A stretch of DNA of 40,937 nt from Thermocrispum agreste DSM 44070 (GTDB lineage Bacteria; Actinomycetota; Actinomycetes; Mycobacteriales; Pseudonocardiaceae), in assembly GCF_000427905.1 (NCBI RefSeq), contig NZ_ATYX01000012.1:1-40937 (forward strand), written 5' to 3'. Every line of letters begins with the position of its first letter. Positions within the stretch are counted from its first letter, which is position 1. Shown here one piece after another: positions 18,635 through 26,601 of the stretch. Under the pieces are notes generated by a model, which saw only the letters and a list, made by a program, of their open reading frames with translations, had not been told where the DNA came from and did no database searches. A program made the position numbers and the translations under genes.

Positions 18635-21286
18635 ATGCTGGAGGAGATCCTCGCGGCGCGAGGTCCGCTCGTCGTCGTCACCGGCGCCACCGGCACCGGC
18701 AAGACGACCCTGCTCGCCCAGCTGAGCGACCGCTTGCGGGAGGAAGGGCACGAGGTCACCGCGGTCACCGTGACGGCCAGCGCGGACGTGCTGCCGATCC
18801 GGTTCGAGCCTGGCGAGCACACCGTGCGGCTGGAGTCGCCGGACCGCGCCGCGACCCTGTTCGGCCCGGTCCCGGGTGCCGCAGAGGACGCCGAGCTGGC
18901 GCGCCGGGCGGCGGCGATGATCGCCGGCCAGCTGTATCCGAAGGGTGTGCTGCTGATCGACGACGCGCACTGTCTGGACCCCGATTCGCTGGCGGTGCTG
19001 CGAGCCTTGATCCGCGCGCGGGTGCGCTGCGTGTGCACCGCGGAGCCGGGTCACGGTCCCCTGCCTGAGCTCAGCGAGCTGATCGCGAGCGAGATGGTCG
19101 ATCGGTTCCGGCTGGCACCGTTGTCCCGTGGCGCCGTCGCGCACGAGATCACCAGGATGCTGACCGCGAAGCCGGAGCCGGCGCTCGTCGATCGGGTGCG
19201 GGAGATCTCGCGCGGCCTGCCTGCCGCGTTGCAGGACACCGTCGACGCGATGCGTGCGAACGGTTCGATCCAGGTGGTGGACCGGCGGGCGTACCTGATG
19301 CGCCCGCACACCCAGTTCGCCCCGGCTGCGGAGACGCAGCTTCTTCGTGCGATCCGGGCGCTGGGAGACGACTGCTGGACGGCCGCGAAGGCGTTGTCCG
19401 TGCTGATCCCGCTCGGACCGAGGGTGCCGAACCTGCTCGCCACGAGCACGGGCATACCGCAGGACCAGGTGGCGGGGATTCTGGGACGGCTGCGCCGCGC
19501 CGGTGTGGTGCACCTCGGCCGGACGTGGCGCTTCGTCGTGCCGCTGGTTCGCGCGGCACTGCTGGCGTCACTCGGCCCGTTCGAGCGGCGGCGATTGTCC
19601 GCAGCGCTGGTCGAAGCCATCTGGGAACACGGTGTCCCGGCCAATTTCGATCCGGACGAGATGGCGGACCGGGTCGCCGATGCCGGCATTCTGGTCGATG
19701 CCGATCGGGCCCTTCGTGAGTTGCTGCATCAGGTGCAGGTGACGCATTACGAGCGGGCGGAGTCGGCGGTGCGCTGGTTGGCGGCGGCCGTGGACCTGGC
19801 TCCGGCCGGGATCGAGCGGGGCAAGGTCCTGCTCCAGTACACGGTGACCTGTTTCCTGCTCGGCGAGTACGACCAGACGCTGACCGGTGTGCAGCGGATC
19901 CTCGCCGAGCACGTCGCGCACCTGTCGCCGGACGCGCTGCAAGAGGTGCACGAGCTGGCCACCAGATCGCTGCGGGCGCTCGGGGAGCACGAGGCACTCC
20001 GGGAGATCGCGGCCGGGGACTGCCGCTGGCCGGGGACTCCGGCACAGTTGAGCGTGACCCGGGCATTGGCCATGGGGCATCTCGACCGCTGGCAGGAAGC
20101 AGCAGACCTGCTGCGGACCACCGAATCGGAGTTGCGGAGCGCTAGCCCGGCCACGGTCATGCTCGGCGAGCTGACCTGGGCGCTGGCCGAGCTGTGGACG
20201 GGGAAGCCGGAGCGGTTCGAACGGCGGCTGACGGCCGCGCAGCTGGAATTGTCGGGCAAGACCCAGATGAGCAGGCGTACGGAGTTCGAGGGGCTGCTGA
20301 CCGCGCTGCTGACCATCGGGGACGTCGGGAGGGCCGAACGCCTGCTGGCTGCGCACGAGTTCACCGAGAATCAGCTGCCGCTGTACTGCCGGTCCATGCT
20401 GGCGGCCACCCGCGGTCACGCGTCGGAAGCGGTGGACTTCGCCCGCCGGAGCATCGCGGGTACGGAGGAGCACGGCCGGGAGGCCCGCGCGGCGGGGATG
20501 TACGTGAGCGCGGTGTGGATGCTCGTCGCCCGCGGCGAGCTGATCACCGCGCAGCAACTGCTGGCCGCCGCCCGCGCCACCCCGCCGATACTCGGTCACT
20601 TGGTGGAGGTCGCGGAAGCTTTGGTCGAGCGGGCTTTCGGCGACGAGGAAGCCGCCCGCCTCCGCCTGTTCCGGTGCGCGTCAGAGACGTCGGAAGCGCA
20701 GCTCACGGTCGGTCTGGAGCTGGTGTGGAGCGAGCTGATCGACATGGCGCTGGCGCGCGGCGACCGCGCGGAGGCCGAACAGGGACTGGTCGCCCTGGAG
20801 CGCCTGCCCCAGACCGAGCGCACCAGGCTGCTGACACTGCTGGCCCGCGCCATGGTGGACAAGGACGAGGATGCCGCCCGGGAATGCGAGAAGCTGGCCA
20901 GGGAGCGGGCGCAGCCCTTGGAGCTTGCGCTGGTGCTGCAGCGACTCGTGCATCACGGCGGAGCCGAGCCGCGGCTGCTGTCGGACGCGTACGAGCTGCT
21001 CGGCAGCCTGGACGCGGTGCTGTACCGGGCCTGGGCCCGCAACCTGATGCGGGAGCACGGCGTGAAGGTGCCCGGCCGGAAGGAGACCGTGGCCGAGAAC
21101 GAGCGGCTGCTTGCCATGCTGGCCGCCGCCGGGCTGACGAACAAGCAACTGGCCGCGGCCCTGCGGACCAGCGAGAAGAGCGTGGAGGGCCGGTTGTCCC
21201 GGCTGTTCCTGCACACCGGGTACCGGTCCCGCATCGAGCTGTCGACGGCGATCCTCAACGGCGAGTACCTGAGCGAATGCGCGTAG
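18635..21286 (+). CDS. LuxR family regulator with N-terminal ATPase (LAL type)
   Basis: The 883-residue protein starts at the ATG at 18635 with GAGG 7 nt upstream. Walker A is GATGTGKTTLL at residues 17-27 and Walker B is GVLLIDDAHCL near 110. A long helical repeat region, probably TPR-like, spans about 370-800. The C-terminal LuxR-type helix-turn-helix (NERLLAMLAAAGLTNKQLAA, then TSEKSVEGRLSRLFLHTGY) covers about 815-870. It is divergent from the other LAL gene and is the last gene before the tRNA. Its target is not shown by the sequence. The neighbouring type VII secretion operon is the obvious candidate. Confidence 0.87.
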   Translation: MLEEILAARGPLVVVTGATGTGKTTLLAQLSDRLREEGHEVTAVTVTASADVLPIRFEPGEHTVRLESPDRAATLFGPVPGAAEDAELARRAAAMIAGQLYPKGVLLIDDAHCLDPDSLAVLRALIRARVRCVCTAEPGHGPLPELSELIASEMVDRFRLAPLSRGAVAHEITRMLTAKPEPALVDRVREISRGLPAALQDTVDAMRANGSIQVVDRRAYLMRPHTQFAPAAETQLLRAIRALGDDCWTAAKALSVLIPLGPRVPNLLATSTGIPQDQVAGILGRLRRAGVVHLGRTWRFVVPLVRAALLASLGPFERRRLSAALVEAIWEHGVPANFDPDEMADRVADAGILVDADRALRELLHQVQVTHYERAESAVRWLAAAVDLAPAGIERGKVLLQYTVTCFLLGEYDQTLTGVQRILAEHVAHLSPDALQEVHELATRSLRALGEHEALREIAAGDCRWPGTPAQLSVTRALAMGHLDRWQEAADLLRTTESELRSASPATVMLGELTWALAELWTGKPERFERRLTAAQLELSGKTQMSRRTEFEGLLTALLTIGDVGRAERLLAAHEFTENQLPLYCRSMLAATRGHASEAVDFARRSIAGTEEHGREARAAGMYVSAVWMLVARGELITAQQLLAAARATPPILGHLVEVAEALVERAFGDEEAARLRLFRCASETSEAQLTVGLELVWSELIDMALARGDRAEAEQGLVALERLPQTERTRLLTLLARAMVDKDEDAARECEKLARERAQPLELALVLQRLVHHGGAEPRLLSDAYELLGSLDAVLYRAWARNLMREHGVKVPGRKETVAENERLLAMLAAAGLTNKQLAAALRTSEKSVEGRLSRLFLHTGYRSRIELSTAILNGEYLSECA

Positions 21287-21357
21287 GTGGAACTCGGCCG
21301 GCTCGGCTGCCGACGGCTCGGCGCGGCTGGCGTATCGCCGGGAATGACGGACGGCTG

Positions 21358-21386
21358 TGCAAGCGGGCGACTGCGGCCGCTACCCT
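21358..21386 (+). promoter_or_regulatory. Candidate promoter of tRNA-Arg
   Basis: TACCCT at 21381-21386 fits the actinobacterial TANNNT -10 pattern and lies 10 nt before the tRNA. A weak -35 (tgcaag) sits 17 nt further upstream. Confidence 0.4.
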
Positions 21387-21396
21387 AAGCAGGGAA

Positions 21397-21469
21397 GCCC
21401 TCGTAGCTCAGGGGATAGAGCACCGCTCTCCTAAAGCGGGTGTCGTAGGTTCGAATCCTACCGGGGGCG
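21397..21469 (+). tRNA. tRNA-Arg (anticodon CCT)
   Basis: The 73-nt sequence folds as a tRNA. The acceptor stem gccctcg pairs with cgggggc (one G-T wobble). The D-stem is gctc/gagc, and the anticodon stem ccgct/agcgg encloses ctcctaa with anticodon CCT. The T-stem gtagg/cctac encloses ttcgaat. CCA is not encoded. Its 3' part from the anticodon loop onward is repeated at 28456-28499, so the gene is the attachment site of an integrated element and its 3' end was probably supplied by the element. Confidence 0.95.
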
Positions 21470-21470
21470 C
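21427..21470 (+). repeat. attL: 44-bp direct repeat overlapping tRNA-Arg
   Basis: A 44-bp sequence from the tRNA anticodon arm to one base past its 3' end is identical at 28456-28499. Such a tRNA-3'-end repeat is the hallmark of integration by a tyrosine integrase. This copy belongs to the intact tRNA gene and forms the left junction of the element. Confidence 0.9.
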
Positions 21471-21489
21471 CCCTCCCACCAGCACCAAC

Positions 21490-21525
21490 AAGCCCCTGAC
21501 CAGCACGAACACCGGTCAGGGGCTT
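21490..21525 (+). terminator. Terminator hairpin after tRNA-Arg
   Basis: A perfect 12-bp stem (aagcccctgacc with ggtcaggggctt) around a 12-nt loop lies 21 nt after the tRNA. It sits on the element side of the att core, so it was probably brought in by the element. Confidence 0.75.
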
Positions 21526-21576
21526 CACTGCTGTGTGCAATCGTATGCGGCTTGACACGGGTCTATGCGGCTGGCT

Positions 21577-21594
21577 GTTCCCAATGCGTTCCCA
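21577..21594 (+). repeat. Candidate integrase arm-type site, left end
   Basis: The sequence gttcccaatgcgttccca is a GTTCCCA direct repeat separated by atgc. It lies 107 bp inside the left att core. A near-identical sequence lies just inside the right core at 28363-28380. Confidence 0.55.
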
Positions 21595-21883
21595 CAGCCG
21601 AGCGGGTAGTGCACTTGACTCGACCACTGGGACGCGGGTTCCCCAGGAGGTGTAGACCTCCTGGGGGGGGAGGACCCTAAGCCAGCGCGTGCGACGCCTT
21701 ACCGCTGCCCCTCCTTGTCGTGGACAGCGTAGAAGGCAACCATCATCGTGAGCTCACTTACGATGTGTCGCAGGTCAGGCAGCTCACGTTGAGCATGACC
21801 AACACGACGCACAGCGCCGCCAGGACAAGGAGCACAGGCAGGAAGTCGTCGCTTCCGGTCTAGGTTCTCCCCACACATGTGAG

Positions 21884-21921
21884 CGAGTTGCACCAGACAG
21901 TGGACCGTCTGGTGCAACTCG
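21884..21921 (-). terminator. Integrase terminator hairpin
   Basis: A perfect 15-bp stem (cgagttgcaccagac with gtctggtgcaactcg) and an 8-nt loop lie immediately downstream of the integrase stop codon at 21926-21928 on the minus strand. Confidence 0.75.
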
Positions 21922-22403
21922 ACGGTCAACCGTCCAAGGCTTCCGAAATCCTGCGTTTCGCCGCTTCGTCCTGCCCGACGATGCACTTGGCGTAGACCTT
22001 CAGGAGGACCTCCACGCTGTGACCAGCCCACTCGGCGACCTGGGGGGGCGGGAACGCCAGCGTTGAGCCAAGTGGACACACACGCGTGGCGAAGGTCATA
22101 CGGGCGTTCGGCCAGCGGTGAGGCGACCTCCTCAGCGGACAGCGCCGCTTCGGCGGGCCTTGCGCCACGCACGGCGGTAGGTGATCGGGGCCAGCTCTCC
22201 CCCGCGCACGCCGTAGAACAGGCGACCGTCTGGCCCTTCGTCGAACTCGGTGAGGTGGGCGCGAAGGATGCGGGTCAGTTCCGGCGGACACGGAACGATG
22301 CGGCTTTCACCGTCCGCACGATGCTTGAGGGGGCGCTCCTCTCGAAGTTTGCCGTCATCGGTCCAGTCTCGGCCGGCGTACGGAGCAGCGCGGCGTATGT
22401 GGA

Positions 22404-22432
22404 GCTCTCCCCATGCGTCGGCGGGTTCCTCC
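22404..22432. repeat. 29-bp direct repeat, copy 1 (in integrase)
   Basis: A 29-bp stretch beginning gctctccccatgcgtcggcg is repeated exactly at 22465-22493. The 61-nt period is not a multiple of three and breaks the integrase frame. Confidence 0.85.
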
Positions 22433-22464
22433 GATCTTCGGCCCGCCCGCGCCCGCGTGATTCG

Positions 22465-22493
22465 GCTCTCCCCATGCGTCGGCGGGTTCCTCC
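22465..22493. repeat. 29-bp direct repeat, copy 2 (in integrase)
   Basis: This is the second exact copy of the repeat at 22404-22432. The reading frame upstream of this copy fits the integrase, and the frame after copy 1 resumes it, so the extra 61 nt are a secondary duplication or insertion. Confidence 0.85.
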
Positions 22494-22965
22494 ATCTCCT
22501 TGGTCTGCGGGTTCTGCGTGAGGGGTGGGAGGGTGATATCGGGCTTGCGGAGGTTGACCGCTTCCTCGGGGCGTAGGGCGGTGTAATACATCACGGCGAA
22601 GAACGCCATGAGGCGTCGTCCGCTGGGTTGCTGGTCCCTCACCGCGGCTAGCAGTGCACGGGCTTGCGTATGGTTGACGACGCGCCTGCGATCTACCTCG
22701 CCGGACGTACGTGCCGGCTTCCATTTCAGCTCTCGTATCGGGTTCCTGTCCAAGAGGCCGAGCTCGGCGGCGTAGTCCATGGCGTTGGCCAACAGCATCC
22801 GGTGTTTTCTGGCAGTGGTGGCGGCGACCTTCTTGCCGTCGAGCTTTGTTGTTGCCGCATCCAAGAGCGCACGTGCGGTAGCGGGTTCGGTGAGGGCGGA
22901 CACGGGCTTGGTGTTCTCCGATAGCCACCGGAGCGTGGCGGCGATGTCGTCAGGGGCGTTGTCGC

Positions 22966-23724
22966 GCTGCCGACGGCCTTGTTGATCTCGGCGATGCCCA
23001 GGGCGGCCAGCGCCCGCACCACGATCTCGGACGTGAGCTTGGGCGCCTTGGTGGAGACGACGGCGGTGTCGAGGATGCGCCGGTCGGTCGGGGTGCCGAT
23101 CCAGCCCAGCAGCGCCACCAGAGCGGCCAGCACCACGGTTTGGGTGATGCCGCCGGCGGCGGCCACCGACGCGGCCGCCAACCCCGTACCGGCCAGACCG
23201 GCGCCGGTGACCAGCAGGCGGGCGCGCACGCGGTCGTTGCGCTCGGCCATCAGCTTCAAATACGCCTCGTCGTTGCGGCGGTCGATGGCGTGCGTGCGCA
23301 GCGGCCGGGCGTCCATGTCGAATGTCCACCGCCACGTGCCTACGGCCACCCGGCACAGCCCACGCGGCGACCGCACAGCGAGGCGCAGGCTGTAGAGCGG
23401 GATGCGGGCGGCGTGGTAGCCGGTGACGTGTCCGGCGTACCCGACCGCCCACCGCATCGTGGCCTTGGCCTCGGCCGGGTCGCGCAGCCACGGGGCGATG
23501 ATCGGGCGGCGGCGGTCCCGCTCGCCGGCCAGGCGGCGGGCGCGCACGTCGGGGCGGTAGGTGTCGGGACGGTCCACTAGGACGCGACCCTCCAGCGCCT
23601 CGCCGTCATCCTCGACAACGGGGGCGGTCTGCGCGGCGTCGAGGTCGGCCGCCGGGTCGGCGGCGTGGTCGGCGTGCTTGACGGGCAGTCGGACGACTTC
23701 ACCCATGGGCCGGGCGTGGCTCAT
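22966..23724 (-). pseudogene. FtsK/SpoIIIE-like transfer protein (TraB/TraSA type), 5' fragment
   Basis: About 250 residues remain from the ATG at 23724. They match the N-terminus of AICE DNA-translocase transfer proteins: PIIAPWLRDPAEAKATMRWA, then GYHAARIPLYSLRLAVRSPRG, then DEAYLKLMAERNDRVRAR, two membrane helices near 150-200, and IVVRALAALGIAEINKA. Immediately after this point the frame is lost and integrase sequence follows, so the motor domain with its Walker motifs has been deleted. The start overlaps the preceding stop as ATGA, which indicates coupling to the spd-like gene upstream. In intact elements this hexameric motor moves double-stranded DNA between mycelia. Here it cannot. Confidence 0.8.
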
Positions 23725-24205
23725 GACGCGTTCTCTCCCTCGACAGACGAAGCAGCGGACGAGTCGGTCGGGTTGGTGGGGTCGGTGGTGGGTTCGGTCT
23801 TGAGGCGGGCCAGCAGCGCGCCGACGCGGGCGTTGCCGGCGGTCTGTCCGGCCTCGCGCAGCCGGACGGCCAGCGCGTTGCGGGTCAAGGGCTGGCCTGC
23901 CTCGGCGAGGTCGGCGGCGATGCGCCGTCCGAGCGGCATGAGGTCGTCGACGTTCGGCGGTGGCGTGGTTTTGCGGGACCGGCGGGCGGACGGTCCGCCC
24001 TTGCGTGCCGTGGACCGGGCGCCGGTGGTCCGCTTGCGGGTCCGGGACGGCGCGGCGGACGGTCCGGAGGTGTGCGGGGCGGACGGTCCGGCATCGGCTC
24101 GGGGGGACGGTCCAGACTTCAGCGCCGGACGGTCCCCTGGCGGCAAGCCGGGACCCTCCCCGTCCGGCCGTGCTGGACGGCGTGCGCGGGTCGTCCCGCG
24201 TCTGT
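23721..24205 (-). pseudogene. Spd-like/DUF2637-type element protein, 3' fragment
   Basis: The frame ending at 23721 has a low-complexity Pro/Ser/Arg region followed by a compact domain, DLMPLGRRIAADLAEAGQPL then TRNALAVRLREAGQTAGNAR. This resembles the C-terminus of the DUF2637-type proteins that precede the FtsK-like gene in many AICEs. The 5' part with its membrane helices is missing. At about 24205 the sequence switches to the methyltransferase gene. The family link is from memory of AICE gene order and is moderately sure. Confidence 0.6.
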
Positions 24206-24910
24206 CCACCACGAAACGAAGTTCGAATCTACAGAGTCGAGGGTCCACCGTTCGGACAAGGCATCGAAAAAGGCATCGTTGCCCGTATTTCCTCCCCTCG
24301 GCTCGCCGATGTAGATGAGCCGCTCGCCGCCCGCATCTTCGAACACCTTGAGTGCCTCGGAGGACATCGCGTCTCCCCACCCAGGTGGCCAACACAGGAA
24401 CAACACGTAGTCCGCCGGTTGGGCACGAGCCGCAAAATCCTCTAGATCACCGACGGGAAACCAAGTGTCCACCTGGCCGGCGACTCTCGCGAACGACGCG
24501 TTCCCCACCTTGTCCGGGGGCTCCGAGTCGTAGGCATCGACTGTCAGCACCGAATCAGCCAACTGCGCAGCCCAGTAGCCTCGCCCCGCACCCAGCTCTA
24601 CAATCGGACGACTCCCACAGAATTCCCGCACCCAATCGATAGTCTCCGGAGCGGGAATCGCGTAAGCATATGCTGCTTGCAGAAGCATCTGAGCAAAGGC
24701 AAGCCGCGCGCTCCCCTTCGCTCGGCCACCATTTACTACACGACGACCATCGTGCTCAGTTACAAACGGCTCGATGATGTCCCAGTATGGGTTTTGGCTT
24801 ACAGCCCGACCACCGGTCATATAGTGTACAAACCGTAGATCAAACTGAGCATCAGCTTGATCGTCGCCAGTCCCCGCCAACCTCGGCGACATGTCCAAGT
24901 ACTCGGCCAC
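24119..24910 (-). CDS. SAM-dependent methyltransferase-like protein, C-terminus replaced
   Basis: The 263-residue frame begins at a GTG at 24910 (an ATG at 24892 is an alternative). A class I methyltransferase motif I is present as PIVELGAGRGYWAAQLAD near residue 103, followed by an acidic strand end (VDAYDSEPP) and a later YVLFLCWPPGW strand. The native sequence seems to end near SNFVSWWTD. The last 25 or so residues are Arg/Gly-rich and come from reading the adjoining spd-like fragment out of frame. The substrate is unknown. The GC content and codon use are lower than in the secretion locus, consistent with cargo acquired separately. It may still be functional if the final strand is dispensable. 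Confidence 0.65.
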   Translation of the reverse strand: MAEYLDMSPRLAGTGDDQADAQFDLRFVHYMTGGRAVSQNPYWDIIEPFVTEHDGRRVVNGGRAKGSARLAFAQMLLQAAYAYAIPAPETIDWVREFCGSRPIVELGAGRGYWAAQLADSVLTVDAYDSEPPDKVGNASFARVAGQVDTWFPVGDLEDFAARAQPADYVLFLCWPPGWGDAMSSEALKVFEDAGGERLIYIGEPRGGNTGNDAFFDALSERWTLDSVDSNFVSWWTDAGRPAHAVQHGRTGRVPACRQGTVRR

Positions 24911-25071
24911 CTAGGGATACTCGGACCGGAGTCTATGCTCGTCCTTCAACAGCGCAGTGAGTTCACCCCAACGGCTCGATGTTATGGAGAGCTTGACCAT
25001 AGCCCAAGTCTCCCTCACAACAGGCCGAAGGTCCAGGGGATGGGGACTACGATCCAGCCAGCCCGTTCAGG

Positions 25072-25076
25072 ACTGA
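25072..25076 (+). repeat. IS target-site duplication, left copy
   Basis: The five bases actga directly precede the left inverted repeat of the insertion sequence. The same five follow the right inverted repeat at 26616-26620. Confidence 0.8.
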
Positions 25077-25170
25077 TACGGCAGCTGTAGATCGTGGCTG
25101 TGGGGATGTTGCTGCTGGTCGGCGGGGCAGCCGGGGGTGATCACGATCGGGTGGAGTGCCGGACATGCGA

Positions 25171-25226
25171 GACGGCCGCCGTGATCGTTGCTTTGTGTGA
25201 CAAAAGTAAAGAACCCGGCGGCCGTC
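25171..25226 (+). promoter_or_regulatory. Inverted repeat around the transposase start
   Basis: Ten-base perfect arms (gacggccgcc at 25171-25180 and ggcggccgtc at 25217-25226) enclose 36 nt containing the candidate start codons at 25188 and 25197. A transcript entering from outside could fold and hide the start, a known way for insertion sequences to limit transposase synthesis. Confidence 0.45.
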
Positions 25227-26579
25227 GGGGGCACGATAGCGCATGCCGATGATGAGCGCCGGGCGGGTTTCCTGGACGCGGTGATGGCCCGGATCGCGGG
25301 ATGTTTCCGCAGGTGTGAGCCCCGGCGGCTGGTCCGGGAGTTCGTGCTGGGGTTGCTGATGGAGCTGGAGGACCACAACTGCTGGACCCTGGGCGAGGCG
25401 CTGGGGCACACCGGCCCGCACCGGTTGCAGCATCTGCTGTCGCGGGCGAAATGGGACGAGCGGCAGGTCCTGGACCAGACCGCGGTGTGGGCGGCCGGGC
25501 ACCTGACCGGCGACGATCCCCACGCGGGTCAGGACGCGGTGTTCATCCTGGACGAGACCGGCGACGCCAAGTCCTCCACCGACTGCGTCGGCGCCGCCCG
25601 CCAGTACTCGGGCAGCCTGGGCGGGGTCGCGTTGTGCCAGGTCACGGTCAACCTCACCTACGTCACCGCACGCGGCCACACCATCATCGACCACCGCCTG
25701 TACCTACCCCGTGATTGGGCCAGCGATGAGGAACGCCGTGAGCTGGCCGGCGTCCCCGACCACATCGAGTTCGCCACCAAACCGCAGCTGGCCGCCCAGA
25801 TGCTCACCCACGCCCACGACCGCGCGATCCGGGCGCCGTTCGCCGCCGGTGACGAGGTCTACGGCGGCCGCGACCTGCGCCGCCACATCCGCGGCCTGGG
25901 CATGAACTATGTGATGGCGGTCAAGCACGACCATCCCGTGGCGCTCGGCCCGCACACCACCACCGCCCGCAAGGCCGTTCGGCTGATCGGCGACGGCGGA
26001 TGGCAGCGCGTACGCACCGGAACCGGAACCAAAGGCGTCCGCTCCTACGACTGGGCCATGCTCGCCATCACTCCCGACGACACCCCCAACGGCCCAGACC
26101 AGGCCGGTGAACAGGCCGGTGACGCGGTCCTGCTGGTGCGGCGGCACCGCTACACCCGCAAACTGTCCTACTACCGGTGCTTCACCACCGGCCCGGCGCC
26201 GCTGGCCCGCCTGGTCGCAGTCGCCACGCTGCGCTGGAAGATCGAAGAGGACCACCAACTCGCTAAACAGGCCTGCGGCCTGGACAAAGGCCAGACCACC
26301 CGGTGGAGGTCCTGGCACCGCTGGAGCTGCCTGGCCCTGCTGGCCTACACCTACCTCGCCGTCACCGCAGCCACCGAACCCACCGGCCCGGACGAGGATC
26401 CCGACATGATCGCGATCACCGTCCCCGAACTCCTGCGCAACATCCGAGGACCGATCGTGCCGGAGCCTCGCCGCGATCCCGAACACCGCCGCACATGGTC
26501 CACCTGGCGCCGACGCCACCAATACCGAGCCCGAAAATGCCACCAGGCATGGCACGCCTACGCCGACACCACCACATGA
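25188..26579 (+). CDS. IS701-like family DDE transposase
   Basis: The frame gives 463 residues from a TTG at 25188; a GTG at 25197 is an equally likely start. The DDE/RNase H-fold residues are visible in the usual order: Asp in VFILDETGDAKSST near residue 120, Asp in AAGDEVYGGRDLRRHI near 225, and Glu in LRWKIEEDHQLAKQACGLDKG near 355. The family uses a YREK-like region before the Glu. The protein has no break. The gene occupies nearly the entire insertion sequence. Its product would cut and rejoin the 13-bp inverted-repeat ends. Confidence 0.92.
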   Translation: MLCVTKVKNPAAVGGTIAHADDERRAGFLDAVMARIAGCFRRCEPRRLVREFVLGLLMELEDHNCWTLGEALGHTGPHRLQHLLSRAKWDERQVLDQTAVWAAGHLTGDDPHAGQDAVFILDETGDAKSSTDCVGAARQYSGSLGGVALCQVTVNLTYVTARGHTIIDHRLYLPRDWASDEERRELAGVPDHIEFATKPQLAAQMLTHAHDRAIRAPFAAGDEVYGGRDLRRHIRGLGMNYVMAVKHDHPVALGPHTTTARKAVRLIGDGGWQRVRTGTGTKGVRSYDWAMLAITPDDTPNGPDQAGEQAGDAVLLVRRHRYTRKLSYYRCFTTGPAPLARLVAVATLRWKIEEDHQLAKQACGLDKGQTTRWRSWHRWSCLALLAYTYLAVTAATEPTGPDEDPDMIAITVPELLRNIRGPIVPEPRRDPEHRRTWSTWRRRHQYRARKCHQAWHAYADTTT

Positions 26580-26601
26580 TCACCGCAGGCCACAGCCCCA
26601 A

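Larger units (their letters stand above)
21530..21925. other. Left end of the element, no gene called
   Basis: Between the tRNA terminator and the integrase 3' end the sequence holds the arm-type repeat, a shorter repeat (tatgcggct near 21544 and 21564) and the integrase terminator. A minus-strand open stretch ending at 21699 continues the shifted integrase frame and is not credible as a separate gene. Confidence 0.55.
21926..22965 (-). pseudogene. int: Tyrosine site-specific integrase, broken
   Basis: The pieces add up to the core-binding and catalytic domains of an AICE integrase, but in several frames and without the N-terminus. In order they are DIAATLRWLSENTKPV with the core-binding helices, TALRPEEAVNLR with the first catalytic Arg, HIRRAAPYAGRDWTDD to RLFYGVRGGELAPITYRRAW, RPYDLRHACVSTWLNAGVP with the second Arg box, and VAEWAGHSVEVLLKVYAKC with the Tyr. 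Breaks are a 29-bp repeat with a 61-nt period at 22404-22493 that shifts the frame, a shift near 22160, and a run of seven G at 22042-22048 that shifts it again. The 5' end is replaced by transfer-gene sequence at about 22965. Single-base shifts could be sequencing errors; the repeat and the lost N-terminus are not. Confidence 0.85.

Noticed and set aside
20194-21555. Plus-strand frame overlapping the second LuxR gene and the tRNA
   Set aside because: It reads through a tRNA gene and is a frame-shifted shadow of the LuxR coding sequence.
24857-25090. Small plus-strand frame between the methyltransferase and the IS
   Set aside because: It ends inside the IS inverted repeat, has no ribosome-binding site and shows no domain.
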